A stretch of 64,000 nucleotides of DNA from Cymodocea nodosa (GCA_036874045.1 CM072343.1:14590001-14654000), one strand, 5' to 3'. Positions 45,401 to 58,290 are shown, numbered from the stretch's first letter. The notes: generated from the letters alone by a model not told the origin. Numbers and translations: made by a program.

Positions 45401-47453
45401 AACTACTCTCACACGGAATCAGTGACTTCCTCCTCTCACGCATGGAATGATCACTGCCGGCAGGATGGGAGAGCAGTCGCCACCTCCTTCTCTCTTTTTC
45501 TCTCTCGTTCTTTCGCTTCTCCTGCTTCTTCCTCTTCTTCTCTTTCTCCGTTGCTCTCCCTTTCGTTTCTCACAAGCGTTGAATTAAATTCATCGTCTCA
45601 TCCTCACTTACGTGGAGGCGGTGAATGATCCACCACCTTCTTTGATTGTTTTTCTAAATTTACATAAAAGTAATTAAATTTAACATATTTACGTTGAAGT
45701 CCAAACATTAACATTGGAGACTAGTTCTTCCTCTTATTTCTGTGATTCCTTCTCATGAGTTTTGTGTTTCCCTTGAGAGGGAGGGTCTTCAAGATTCTCG
45801 TGCTAAAGAGAGAGAGAGAGAGAGGTCTTCTTCACCTTGACGCAATACGCACGGTTCACGCACGCTACTCGATCGCCTTAGCTTCGCTCACCTCTAAAGC
45901 TTACAAACTCACGAGGAGGAGTTACAGATGAAAAATAGAAGTCACTAAGATTGTAGTAAACAAGTTATCATGGAAGAAGGTAGAGGGAACAGAGGTGAGT
46001 GCTATGTGGAGCTCCTTGAGAAGCGAAGATGGGCAATAGATTTCTATTGCAGTTGACGCCAAGTTGTGGTATTCAACTTGTGTGGTTGAACTTGATATCA
46101 TGGCTTACATTTTAGCGCTCCAAAAAATCAAATTGGAGCCAACTTCTAAATGACCCACGATCATTCGGTGATCCTACGTAAACGATATCACTAAAGCCAG
46201 ACACAATTAAGGGTCCAGGCGTACAACGAAATCGTCGAAATATGCGATCAAAGCGGCGAAGCCCTAGGAGGAAGAATAGAAAAGGAAAGCTTTTAGTAAA
46301 GGGTCGAAGAGGTACTGTCCGATGTCCAAGCCTCAAAACAAATTGCTATTTATATATGAAGTACAAAAGATAAAGACAACTGCTTCAAACAGCAAGAAAC
46401 AAACTTAAACGCAGTTGACTATTTAACTCAAAAAAATTGCTTAGTGGATGAAAAGATTGAAATGATATGCCGAAGTATCAGGCGGTATACCGAGGGCACT
46501 TTCTAACGGAGGCCACATGACATTGATCAGGGATGAGCACGACGGCACTCAACCATGGATGCTGGCATCTGCCTGCATGGGAGAATGACCATCTCATTAG
46601 ATGGGTAGATTTCTGGAGAACATGAGTTGTGACGAAACTGTGACTTTGCTCAAGTGCCATGAGTGGTACCATGATCAATATATCCTTGCTCCCTTGAGGG
46701 GGAAATAAAACCACCACCTTGTTTTGACGCGATTGCCGCCACCCATCAGCCATTTGGCATTGCCTTTCACGACCATCCGCATTTTTCTTGCTGGAATGTT
46801 GATTCGAAATATACCAACACAAAAGGCCGAAGTGGGCAGGTCTACGAACTCTTGGGATACGGATATCCTTGGCATCAGAGACCACAAATGGTATTTTTCT
46901 TCAAGCTAATAGATATATGATAAGGTTGACTGTCAGATAATTTACACATGCATAATCAATAGCAATTGTATTCCAGCTTATCCACATCCTAGCAAGACGT
47001 CATAATTGAGAAAAAGCGACGACGACGAAGCGCGTGGCCACTCAATGAACTCATAAAAACGATTCTTTGCGTCTTGGTCGATCCTTGATGGTTCATCTTT
47101 TTCGGATAACGGTAATCTTTTTTGTACAGTAAAAGATGAACATTTTGATCTTGATCCGTTGAATATATTATCTCCAAGCCTACACCATTTTTTCTCTGGT
47201 ACTTGAATAATATCTAAAATTTTGGTGGTCATGTCCACCTATAACTCATTTTGAAGATAACTATAACGAGAGAAAATCACATCCAAGCACTATTCAATTT
47301 TCACTTCATCATTCATGAAATATTCCTATTTAGCAAGCCGTAGCTTTATTTGAAGTTTTGGTCAAATAATATAATTAATAAACTGTGTATGGTTTTGAGA
47401 TTGAGAAGACCTGCTAATCAAAGGGGAAACATGAATAATCTTGAAATGGATGT
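45401..47453. other. Unassigned region with short ORFs
   Basis: 45,420-45,620 is pyrimidine-rich (ctcc/ttct words). A (ga)n tract lies at 45,806-45,824. Minus frames at 46,885-46,478 and 47,238-46,978 are the longest; neither shows a domain I can name, and two competing frames overlap. Flanking splice sites could not be established. It may hold exons of a degraded gene, but this is not supported. Confidence 0.35.
45806..45824. repeat. (AG)n microsatellite
   Basis: About 19 bases of ag dinucleotides ending a stretch of mixed sequence. Confidence 0.9.
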
Positions 47454-49555
47454 AGTTGGACAATGAGGGAGAAAGCCCAAGTAGCTTGTTCCTCTACGGT
47501 ACGACACAAGAGAATATATATATACAATATTATACATAGATATTCATTTACACTTAAATGGATCCTAACATATATGCACTAAATACTAACATTCTCTCTT
47601 AAGCTAAAGCATATATATCCAACATACTCAACTTATTACAAAAATTTTCAAAAACATTAACACCAAACCCCTTAGTGAAAATAATCATCTGAGTGGGTAC
47701 CTACACACGAAGGTCGAAGATGAGCAGCTATCGTAGCAATGGAACGACTATATGTGGTGGTTGATAGTGCAATTTTACAGTGAGAGAAAAGTTGATTCCT
47801 GATTTTGCATGAATCCCTAAGAGATTTTAAGAGAGGAAATCTAGATTTGGATCCAGGCAGATTTGACATCGAGTTATGACAATGCAAGAGGGCAACACAT
47901 GACAACTATGTCTTTGTGACCAAATTTGGGTAAGGGTCTTCCCTAGGTAATTCAAGCATACTGAGTCCAAATTCGACCTCTGTTTTGACAAATTCAACTT
48001 GTAAGATGCCAAAATGACCTCAAGAAGTCGAATCCTTAAACGGATGGTCTAGATTATTTGAACTGATTTCAAACAATCCAAAGACCCAATTGACGATCTG
48101 ATTAAAGGGTCAGTCAATCAAGGAGGAGATGAGCTTCATCTTATGATCAGATTTTTTGATCGTTAGCCAGATAAGTGAGATGCTCATTCCTCACCCAAAT
48201 GAAGGTCAAGATTCTTTAAAGTTAATCTGAGATGATCAAGGGTGTAATCAACGATCCAATTAAAGGATTGATCGACCCGAGGGACACTAATCATATCTAG
48301 ATGATTAGAAGTACCTGATGACAAACAAGATTGATTCAAAGTCAAAACACCTTGTATAAACAGCCATGATCATTCAAGGTAGAACCAAGCAATCAACATG
48401 TGTCAACGTCAATCGGATATTGTATCTATACGATCCAAGATGCCCTGATTACAAATATGTGATCAAACAATTGATTTGACATCCCAAGATGTGTCGATCA
48501 AGATAAAGGTCGAATAGATGACCTAAATTGTCTAAGGCTGATTCAAACAATCAAAAACTTTGATTGACAATCCAATCAAAGGATCAATTAATTAAAGATA
48601 AAGAGACCCTAACCATAAGATTAGATAGAGGAAACTCCACTGATGGACTGATAGCAATCATATACCCAAACAAGGACCAATGTCATCTAACACTATTCAA
48701 GATGACAGAGATGCATAGTTGCATAAGCACAACAATAGTGTACACCTCAAGGGTTTACAATGGTGAAAAATGTAGTTCCTAAGAAATGGTCGAGATTTAA
48801 ATGTCTACACAATTACAATTCTTTTAAAACTCTATGCCCATAAAAGGTAGTTCAATCCATTTAATTTCTTAGAGACACCTAAAAATTCCTAATCAACAAT
48901 TCACTCCCATGATTAGAAGAGTGATATGCTATTGTGGTGGATCTTCTTGATGAAGCCATCTCTACAGCTAAACAGATGACAACCAAGCTGTTCTTCTATA
49001 TATCTCAACTTGTTTTGACTTTCAAACTAATATATATATTTTTTTTGGTTGACAAATCCTAAGGGTTTCGACAGACCAAGGGCTTCAAAAGAGGCTTCAA
49101 AATCTTGTAAATCCTAGACTTTCAAATTGTAAATGAAGCCAAACAAACGATAAACGATGAGCAAACACGTAAAGACGAACAGACAACCAAACAACGAACA
49201 AGATGCATCAAAGACAAAATAACAAAGATGTAAACAAGCAAACAAAGTAGGACAACACCGACGAACAACTAAAGGACTCCTCGTGGTCAACACTAACAAA
49301 CAAACAGGCAGGGTTCAACAAATGTAAGACAAGAGAACACCAACAGGCAATAAGACTCCTCATGGTCAACACCAATAGACAGACAAGTAGGGTTCAACAA
49401 ATGCATTATGTGCTCTAATATCAAGTTGAACAATCAAGGGGAAAACCCAATTAGCTTGTTCTTCTACAGTATGTTACAAGAGAACATATATATACAATAT
49501 TATACATGAATATCCATTTACACTTAAATAGATCCTAACATATATGTACTAAGTA
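47454..49555 (-). mobile_element. Small non-coding LTR retrotransposon (LARD/TRIM-like)
   Basis: Two direct repeats of 132 bases (47,454-47,585 and 49,424-49,555) flank 1.84 kb without coding domains. On the minus strand the 49.5-kb copy is followed by tgatattagagc, a degenerate form of the tggtatcagagc initiator-Met PBS used by Copia elements, which sets the orientation; a purine run (aagagagaa) precedes the other LTR. gatgt occurs on both outer flanks (47,449-47,453; 49,556-49,560), a likely target duplication. It has no gag or pol, so it would depend on enzymes from elsewhere. The ends are not the usual TG/CA, so borders may be off by a few bases. Confidence 0.72.
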
Positions 49556-50062
49556 GATGTCTATAAAAGGAAATATATGTTCATCTTGCAAAAATAGAGG
49601 ACTTAGCACAAAATCATGGTATATCTTCGGAAGTTGCTATACTACAATTTACTCAACAGGCCCCTTTAAAACAAATGGAAATAGGAAAGGAATTGCAATT
49701 TGGATAAAGGCATATGAAGAAACAACAAATCAAATAGATTACAATGATTTTTATACAAAATCGTTGTTGGGGAGGAAGGGGAATAGCATTTATGCCTCCA
49801 AGTAAATTCCGAGTTGTCATCTTCCAATCCTCTTGTTTCCCAAATTTGCCTAATCTGAGTCCAGATTTCCTTGTTCGCTTATAATGCCAAGGTGCTCGCA
49901 TGCTGGTGTATGTGGAGATTACCATAAAATCTCTTCGTTGCTAAAGAATGTCTCAATAACTAATCTCATTCGCTTTCTTTCACTTGCCGTTTAGGTTATC
50001 AACAAGCCAGAGCCATCAATTATATTCTACTTTGGCGACTTGTGATTCTTCAGATATTTGTG
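49556..50062 (-). other. Downstream region of the KEA gene (probable 3' UTR)
   Basis: Lies between the antiporter stop codon and the small LTR element. It contains no recognisable coding sequence in either direction; the part nearest 50,062 is expected to be 3' UTR. Confidence 0.4.
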
Positions 50063-52934
50063 TCAAGAATCACGTGATCCTTGAACTATCAGAGTAATGC
50101 GCTTAGTACTGTCAGCACGAAGGCTGTCACCTTTAAATCCCATCTGAAAATATAGAAGATGAGTACAAATATGTTAAAGAAGTTTCCATCAATGCAGGAA
50201 TTTACAAATTTACGATTATGATCAGAACATAACCTCATTCTGAAGAATCTGAACGCTATCAAGAGAAAACCACCGCATTAAGACACCCAGATGTATAACT
50301 GCAGGAATTAACTTGAACAACAGTGGAGTAGTAACCTGCAATGTTTTCTTAGATGTCATGTAAAATTAAATATTTACTGGACATTTTATATCAAAATATT
50401 AGTGAATACAAATAGGAAATCATGTAGCAATTTTAGCAGCCATGACATCATGTAGAGCCGAAAATTCAGTGACCAAAATGATCCGAAGCATAGAATATGC
50501 TCATCCAATCATCAAGCAAAATGAAAATTTCCGAAGAAAGGTCTCCGGTTTTCATTCCTAAAGAAAATCTGAGCTGTTTTAGAGTAAGCTCCTCGGATGT
50601 AGGTACCTTTCAAAATTTAATACCACAGTTCGATATTCCAATATTACAAATGCATATGGCTCAGTATAAAAAAATCTAAATCCAGAAATAAAGAAAGAAA
50701 TTAAAGTGATGCATAAGTCGAGACTAAATGAAATACTAGAAGTTCATGGAAATCACTTTGTATTCTAAATTAGGTGAAACTAGTCACACCGATGAGGAAA
50801 AACACATCAGATTGATACAAATTGAAGAAGGGAATGAGACTTCGTAGAAATACCAGACTTAGAGCAGTTGTGCCAAGAAGGAGACGGTACAGCTTTCCCT
50901 GACAATGCCAATATAAATGATCACTAGAAGATAAACCAGAACCCAACAATCTACATACGAACACAAGAATGAAACTAAAATATTTAATTTCCTACAGATA
51001 GGCAAATGCATGGTGTACCAATTTATTTAGCTTTCACATCTGCTCGATATTATATAAGTAAAATTATTTTTCTAGTTGGAGGTACATTTTCAATCAAAAA
51101 AATTGAGTATAAAATATAAATAAATAATGACAACCTCAACAAGGTGAAGGTTGGAAGCATGACTAAGAAGAACAAAAGCAAACTCTCCGATCTGTGCTAG
51201 AGACATGCCAACCTAAGTAACAAAATCAGCAAAAAATCTTCAGTTAATAAGACTAGTCAACATCAACAAGAGATGCAATCACAAGTCTTACAAGAAAGCA
51301 TGTCTTAGTACTGTAACGGAATCCCCTGACAACAGCTGCAATAACTAAAGTCTTTATGATGATCACCAAAATTACAGCTGCTAATAAAATATCCACATGA
51401 TTCCATAGGAAATGCACATGTATCAACATTCCAATACTCGCAAGAAATAATGCAGCGAAGAAGTTTCGAATGGGTTCAATCTGTAAAATGAGCAAGCATG
51501 AAATGAGAAGATGAAACTCATTTTCTTACTTAAATTGAACAAACATAAACAATAACAGTCCATGTCATAATCCCACTGTGGGGTAAGTTGAACAAGAATA
51601 ATAAAACAAAAAAATTCATAAGGAAAAAACATAACCCCAGATGTCACCAACAGAAATGACTAATTACAGCCATTCATGCATCACTACAAAGAGACCATAA
51701 GCATCTAATGGAATGTCACTATTCACTGGTACAACAATAATTAGCCAAAAAAAAAGTCTGTAAGTCTGTATACTGATTGCTGATGCATTCCCAGCTCTTC
51801 TGATTGCATATATTCATTTTAACCATATTGCAGACCTCATGTTTACTGTTTTGGAAGCATTGGCACTATTTCTTTTCCAAAAATCCTGAGAACATTCTAC
51901 AGAGAATAGGTATATATGATGATACAGAGACCAAGAGATGTATCATTTCTATTGTTACCCATGGTGCCAGCAGCACCACTTTCCTATTTGCTATCACATT
52001 CTCTAGGTTCTCTTCATCTTTTTAAATTATACTTTCACACATTCTAAACTCCTACTCTACTAATTAAAGGATGCACACACTTACACTTCTTGTGTTTCTT
52101 TCATCACTTTTAAAGAATCGAGGGCCTTCAATGAGAAGATATTTTATTTTGAACAAATTTGTATAGACTACACAGTTTTAACCTTTTGTCTAGTCAGGCA
52201 GAAAAATATCCATTCTATACTTGCCATTTCAAAAAAAAAACTAATCACTCTATATTGGTGTTTCTTTTGGCTTGTTAGATTTGCGTTCTTCTTATTTGAT
52301 ATTAACATCGAAGAATTACACAGGATATTTAGCATACTAACTTTATAATAAAAGTGAATGGTATAAGATATAATATCTAAACTCATAAGCCTCTGCACAA
52401 CTGTGTTTTGCTGTTTTCTTTGAATCAATGCATCTTTGTACCAATCCGATGTTAGGTGTCAATGAATTAAAATTCTCCACCCCATAAAAAAGTAAGAATG
52501 GACACAAAGACCAACTGACAATGAGGCTCGGTGCAACAGTGTCTGGTCTTAAAGTCATGGGCTGAATCTTAGGAAGCAATCACTCCATTTATGGAGAGAA
52601 GACTTACAGTTCATTCAATGGAGCCCTCCCAAACTAAATTTGTAGGAGCCTTGTGCACTGGAAATAAGCCACAAAATTTTTTCCCATTTTATACGTATTC
52701 ATGTCAAAATAAACCCCAAAATTTACCCTTTTTGTATGTAATCATTTTGAAATAAGCGGCAAAGATATGTCTTTACTAGAAACAGAAGCATCTATGCAGC
52801 AATCAAGTCTTGCTTATCCAAAGAAAAAAAGTACTTACCTGCTCAAGGGTGTGCTGTGAAAGATCTGTTGTTGAGATCATAACTCCCGCAGCAAATGACC
52901 CCAACTCAAGGCTAAGTCCCAATTTATCACTACA
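50063..52934 (-). CDS. K+ efflux antiporter, KEA4/5/6 type, 3' exons
   Basis: Six exons on the minus strand, all in frame with GT..AG introns: 52,934-52,839, 51,480-51,292, 51,212-51,135, 50,898-50,854, 50,335-50,234 and 50,143-50,063 (stop 50,065-50,063), giving 196 codons. The product is the end of the CPA2 transporter domain: LGLSLELGSFAAGVMIS, QHTLEQ, IEPIRNFFAALFLASIGMLI, HFLWNHVDILLAAVIL, GMSLAQIGEFAFVLLS, LLLGTTALSL, LIPAVIHLGVLMRWF and a short cytosolic tail ending GFKGDSLRADSTKRITL. Plant KEA4-6 proteins exchange K+ for H+ in endomembranes (Golgi, trans-Golgi network, prevacuolar compartments) and are near 570-600 residues, so about two thirds is missing here. The first visible intron (52,838-51,481) is 1.36 kb. 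Visible exons are undamaged. Upstream exons would lie above 52,934 but were not found before the Copia elements at 56 kb. Confidence 0.9.
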
Positions 52935-55900
52935 CTGACGGTAGTAAACAAATTCTAATTTAGTTAAATTTCTAAAGCTAAATTTACCATAAAAGCAGTG
53001 CAATTTAGCAAATAATAAATCAAAGGAAAATTAGAACAACATAATATATTCCCTGCAAGTTCTTATCTAGTTGGAACCAGGCATTCATTTAAATAGAAGA
53101 ATAATAATTTGTGGTCTATGTTAAGTAATCGTCTACAATGTTGAATTTATCTCTCCATGACTAAAAATCAAGAATCAATGACAATAAAATACATTAAAGA
53201 ACAAAGATAATATGCCAAATCTCCATTCAGAGTGGAGCTTTTTCTTAGGTGACTGAGGATGGTAGACAAGCTAGGTTTATCGGGTCAGAACTTGACTTTC
53301 ACATGTTAAAAGAATAAATAAATTCAAAGATTGCTTAGCATGCCTGTCAGTGCGATGGATGCTTGAATATGATATTAGCAGCAAACAAAGATTTTATATA
53401 TTTGTTGGTGATTTATCAGGTCTTTTACCAGCAATGTTGCTTTTCAACAATGATCTGGAAAGTTCAATAACCTTGAAGTTCAGGTGTTACAAAGTCGTTG
53501 GTATGTGGATGATAGGTCCTCAACATTAGGAAAAACAGCCAGATTCTAGATGTTGATTGGTAAACCCTCACCTACGATCGGTAGCCATGATGCATTCATT
53601 ACAGAAAGGGTGAAAGAGGTAATCTCTTCTTGAACACTCCCAAAATCTAATCTTTACCCACAACACACCTGATTTAAGCATTGAGCCCTTAGTTACAATG
53701 AAGGCAAGCAAATCATCTTTTAAGTGGATAAAGCATCAAGAAACATCAGTTGGCTTTCAAGGTCGCTTGGCATCCTATCCCCAGTCTGCACTCAACTCAT
53801 CGAGTGAATCAACACAATGAACCTAAGAGAAGACACTTGATATTAATTAGTGTCATATGTGCGAATGCATTTTCATGAAGTTGAGTGTGAACCATGACAT
53901 AAGCTCTCAAGCACAACCTTCAAAGCAAAGGCTACCAAGGCCTCATCAACCATGTCAAAAACCTAGTGAATATGGTTAGGCAAACCAACAAAAATTCATC
54001 TGATATGAATCAATGCCCTTTAGGATCCCCACAAGAAGGTTGGTCATTATTGTTCCCTATCCTCAACCCCTCACTCAAGGTCTTCTATCTCTGGATCATC
54101 CAATCATTGAACTATGCCCCACACATCTGCAAGGATGCTTACCCAGAACCCGAAGGATCAACTATGGATCAAAAAGGAAACAATTGAGAATAGTTCAAGT
54201 GCTTCTTGTCATGAGACAAGGTATGATTTGCAAGGCTAACATTGGTATAGGAGCTTAGTTGTTGCCCTTCATAGGAGATAGGTTTGATGCCCATACAAAA
54301 GGGGTTCAAGATTCCTTCATTCAAAGCCAAATTGATAAGTGAGAGAACAGAAATATAGGATAGGAAATCCAATCCTATCAAGCAAATCTAGGATTTTTGA
54401 AACCACTAAAGAGTTCATTAGGTTGTCAACCATCCTATGCAATCATGTGTTAACTCTTCTTCCCTACCTATTTCAAGGAATTAACCTAGACCTAGTTTGC
54501 TAGATTGAAGCTAGGATCCAATAGTTTATTTGATGATCTCATCCATGCCTTTAAACTTGTATTATAGTAAAAGGAAATTATAGATCATGATCAAATGCTT
54601 CAAAAGAAAACAGTAATTCAAGAAGCTCTCCTTGAGATGATCCCCCTCCCTATTGAGATGGATTCATTGGATCAGTGATCGGCGAGGAAAACCAATCGAG
54701 AATGCTCTATGCTAGTTAGGCACTTGGCCTCAAAAATATCAAGCAAGATTGACCCATGTAGGGTTGACCTCTTGCCCTCCAATGCTTAAGTAAGACTAGG
54801 TTTAAAGTAGACTAGGCTTAGAGTGTAGAATGTACCATAATACTACATTTACTGTAGCATTTATACCTGTCAATAGTAAGTGGAGGTAATTGAGTGTCAA
54901 CAAATCTCAAACAATCGCATGGTTCCAAGGGTATGTAGGCTTTAACTAAACACCTGTACAGTTAGCTAGCAGCCACATTAACTTCATGTGTCAATCAATA
55001 CAATATAGGTTGCATCCATGTCAAGCAACCAAGCCTCAATGGTGCATGAGGGATGCTCAACTTGGTCATCTTTCTTGGAATATTGCACTTAAGAAAACAA
55101 CAATTCCTCCCATGAATGTGCCAGGCAGTTCAATTAGGATAGTCATTGCATATAAGATGGGTAGGTGGGCTTCAACTAAAACAAGGTACCTTTGTCTTCA
55201 ACGAAACTAAGCAAGTGTGCTAGACAGTTCAATTAGGATAGCCATTGCATATAAGATGGGTAGATGGAATTCAACAACTAAAATAAGGTACCTTTGTCTT
55301 CAACTAAAACTAAGAAAGTGTAACTTTATGTTGTGCTTGACCTAATAACTTGGACAAGGGTCGACAAAAAAACTCGTCCTTGACTACTAATACCATCCAA
55401 GTGTCCAACCCCATGCTACACTTGACCCACCCCTTCAAACAAGTTACCATTGTCCTTGACTACATTAGAAGAGCAAGCAATTTCATACTACACCGAACCC
55501 AGTAAAACAAAAGATTGACAAACCTGTCCCATATAGGGGACTCTTCATATGGAGACATAGGTCCAATTTCAATTCCACCATGCCCAAACTATGAATTGAG
55601 CAATCATTCTAAATAGGCGACCTATCAACCTATGACTCCAAATGCTGGTTCTCTAACCTATATCAAAGTTAAATTGCCAACGACATTGATCAGGCATAAT
55701 GTTCCTGATCCACATTCCCCTCACCAACCATGTGGGTCATAAACAATGAGATGAGAAATGACACCCAAGATCAAAAATTGCTGCATTAACTCAGTTTGTC
55801 CTAGTTGTTAGACCATGCCAGCTTCTTAGAGATGGATGAATTTTGTGTTGAATAACGAATGGGCTATGTTTCAATTTCTCTTACCATGGTGACCTTTAGG

Positions 55901-55961
55901 GGGCAAATGATGCTGCTGGATTCTGCTAGTTTCTTGAAGACAAATTTGTGTTCAATAAGGG
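52935..55961. other. Non-coding region between KEA exons and Copia elements
   Basis: No antiporter exon, other gene or RNA gene recognised. If the KEA gene is whole, this is intron. It contains a 99-base tandem duplication (55,118-55,320); the rest has the look of old repeats without identifiable domains. Confidence 0.45.
55118..55320. repeat. 99-base tandem duplication
   Basis: The unit starting gtgccaggcagttcaattag at 55,118 recurs from 55,217 (gtgctagacagttcaattag). Both contain the shared word cattgcatataagatggg and a shared aaggtacctttgtcttcaac, with small indels. Confidence 0.85.
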
Positions 55962-56090
55962 TGTTAGTTAGGATCCATTTACCACTAAATGGATATCCAC
56001 TTATTTTACCAACATATTTGTATTACCCTTAACCCTAATCAATGACAATCCAATTTGTTTTTCTCTCCTAAATCAAGTTGGTATCAGAGC
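55962..56090 (+). repeat. Outer Copia 5' LTR and primer-binding site
   Basis: Candidate LTR of about 114 bases, tgttagttaggatccattta ... ctcctaaatca. tggtatcagagc at 56,079-56,090 is a perfect initiator-Met tRNA PBS. The LTR is similar in wording (tgttaggatccattta) to the LTRs of the small minus element at 47.5-49.6 kb. Its second copy lies outside the window, so the borders are inferred. Confidence 0.65.
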
Positions 56091-56653
56091 TAGGTCCTCC
56101 ATCATGCACCATCATCTTTGTTGTACCACTTGTTTTCCTTCTCGTTGATCATTGACACATTCCCCTACACTTGGTCAATTGGTCATGTGCAACATCTGAT
56201 CGTCTTTTTTTGTTTTGTGTTGGCATCAGTCGCTACTATCGATATTGGATGCAATCCTCCATAGTAACTATTGCTCATGAAGGTTGCATCTCATCATTGA
56301 TAGTCCCATCTGGCCACAACTTCTCAGTCCCTCAATCATCCAACATTCATCCACTACTCTGTCGGTTTGTCTATCCAATTTGGCTCTAGTTAGTAATCAT
56401 CTCTTGATTCAACTTTGCCCAATGATGCAAACATTACACACTACTTAAGATCAAAGGAAGCCACCATGCAATGTCACTTTGTTCGTTCCAACAAAAAACA
56501 ACGCAACTTCAGTCACGAACTGCCTTGATTGTTGATTGCTAACTTAACTGTTGACTAGTCTCTTTTTTTGCACAAATTCAAGGCTGAAGGTTTACTTATT
56601 TAGTTTTTCTTGCTCATCTTGTCATGGCTTCAACCAATTCAAGTTTTATAATG
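56091..56653 (+). other. Outer Copia leader and first ten gag codons
   Basis: Leader without open frame. The likely gag start is atg at 56,624, reading MASTNSSFIM up to 56,653, the exact point of the inner Copia insertion. A Met-Ala-Ser/Thr-rich start is common for Copia gag of this type. Confidence 0.65.
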
Positions 56654-56891
56654 TGTTGAATATATGACTTGAATTAGTGTAAGGGTATTTTGGTCATTTG
56701 ACCAATTGTATTGTCCATACTATTTAAGCATGGACCTAAGGCACCCATGAGGGTGGCTGATTTCTTTTGTACTCTATTTGAATAAGAAAACCAAACCACT
56801 CCATCCGTAGACGTACCCAAGTTGGGGAACCACATAAATCTTGGTTTTGTGTGATTAGTTTCTATCGTTTCTCTTCTTCTCTCACACAACA
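56654..56891 (+). repeat. Inner Copia 5' LTR
   Basis: 238 bases, TG...CA. It contains ctatttaagcatggac (a tatttaa promoter-like box) and ctatttgaataag near 56,775. It is immediately followed by attggtattagagc, the PBS. Confidence 0.93.
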
Positions 56892-57449
56892 ATTGGTATT
56901 AGAGCTAGGGTTTCTTTGGAAGAGAAACGAGAGATTATTTTTTGGGAGAAAATCAGTCGAAAGAACAGCAGCCGCCGACCGCGTGTTTGCACACACACGC
57001 ATCTACTCACGCCATCTTCGTCAGTTGCCCGTCCGTGCGTTCGTCACTCAGCATCTGTCCACGCGAGATTGTCTGCACGTGAACGTCTGCACGTTTGCCT
57101 ACGTGCATACGTCCGTGCATCTGTCTACGTGTGTTCGTCTGAAAGCCAGCACTCGCTCGACTGTGTCTGCCTCTGTCAACACCCGCACGACTGCATCTGC
57201 CTCCGCTAGTGCCCGCGCGACTCCCGTCTACGCCCATGCGACTGCCGCTTGCTTCTCTGCCGCTCGCATGTCTGCTCGCCTGCCATCTGCGAGACTGCCA
57301 ATGTGCGTCTGTCCTCTTCGTGCATTGTCCACAGTGGTATCTTCAGTCCGACGCACAACACTGTGCGTACAAGTCAGTACACAAGGTTGGCCCTTTTTTG
57401 GTCTGTTTTGAAGATAAACAATGATTTTTGCATAGAATTTACACTTTTT

Positions 57450-58290
57450 ATGATGTCAACACCAGCTTTGAAAGTGGATAAGTTTAATGGCAAAAACAGT
57501 TTCAGCCTTTGGCAAATAAAAATGAGGGCTTTGTTGAAGCAACAGGGCATTTGGACACCTTTAAACAAGGAGTCGATTATGGATAAAAAATCTGTGGAAT
57601 ATAAACAACAAGAAGAAAAGGCTCACTCCACTATTTTACTATGCCTATTAGATGAGGTCATTATTGAAGTTGCTGATGATACCACAGCTTCTGGATTGTG
57701 GAACAAGTTGGAAACTTTGTACATGACAAAATTCCTTACAAATAAATTATTGCTCAAGCGGAGGTTGTTCTCTTTAAAAATGAAGGAAGGTACACCGTTG
57801 AAGCAACATTTGGATCAGTTAAACATCATTCTTATGGAACTATGCAACATTGGTGTGACTGTTAAAAATGAGGATGCTGCTCTCATTTTACTAGTTTCAC
57901 TCCCACTGTCATTTGAAAATTTTGTGCAGTCCTTTGTAGTTGGTAGAGACTATCACATTGGAGGAAGTAAGGTCCAGTCTTCATTCAAGAGAACTCAGGC
58001 ACATTGTTACACATGAGAGCAATGATGCAAGTGCATCTGGTTTGTCCGTACATCAAGGAGATAGTAGGGAACGTCAACAGAAATAAAACAACAATAACAA
58101 GCATAGAGGAAGGAGTAAATCTAGAGACAAGTACTCTAAGGATACTTGTAATTATTGCAAAGAAAAGAAACATTGGAAGGTAAATTGTCCTAAATTGAAA
58201 TCCAAAGGGAGTGTGTCAGTAGCTGAAAAAGAAGATTCAGCGTCTAAAGGTGATTTTTCTTTGACTGTTTGTTGTAGTGCATATACAGAT
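57450..58290 (+). pseudogene. Inner Copia gag
   Basis: Start chosen at atg 57,450 because the family motif follows at once: VDKFNGKNSFSLWQIKMRAL, then GLWNKLETLYM, LLLKRRLFSLKMKEGTPL and LPLSFENF (UBN2-type Copia gag). A frameshift near 57,970-58,000 and a stop at 58,084 break the frame. The CCHC knuckle CNYCKEKKHWKVNC lies at 58,147-58,188 in the shifted frame. The open frame extends upstream of 57,450 into the leader, which is unlikely to be translated as gag. Confidence 0.88.

Noticed and set aside
46478..46885. 135-codon minus frame with faint resemblance to the second half of a NAC domain
   Set aside because: The match is a few scattered residues, the essential NAC N-terminal motifs are absent nearby, and a competing frame of similar length overlaps.
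52935..55961. Search for upstream KEA exons
   Set aside because: No segment on the minus strand matched the preceding transporter helices in an open frame bounded by splice sites.
56851..57411. Long + frame running from the 5' LTR into gag, and a 97-codon Arg-rich frame
   Set aside because: They are open because of the GC-rich leader; recognisable gag sequence begins only after 57,450.
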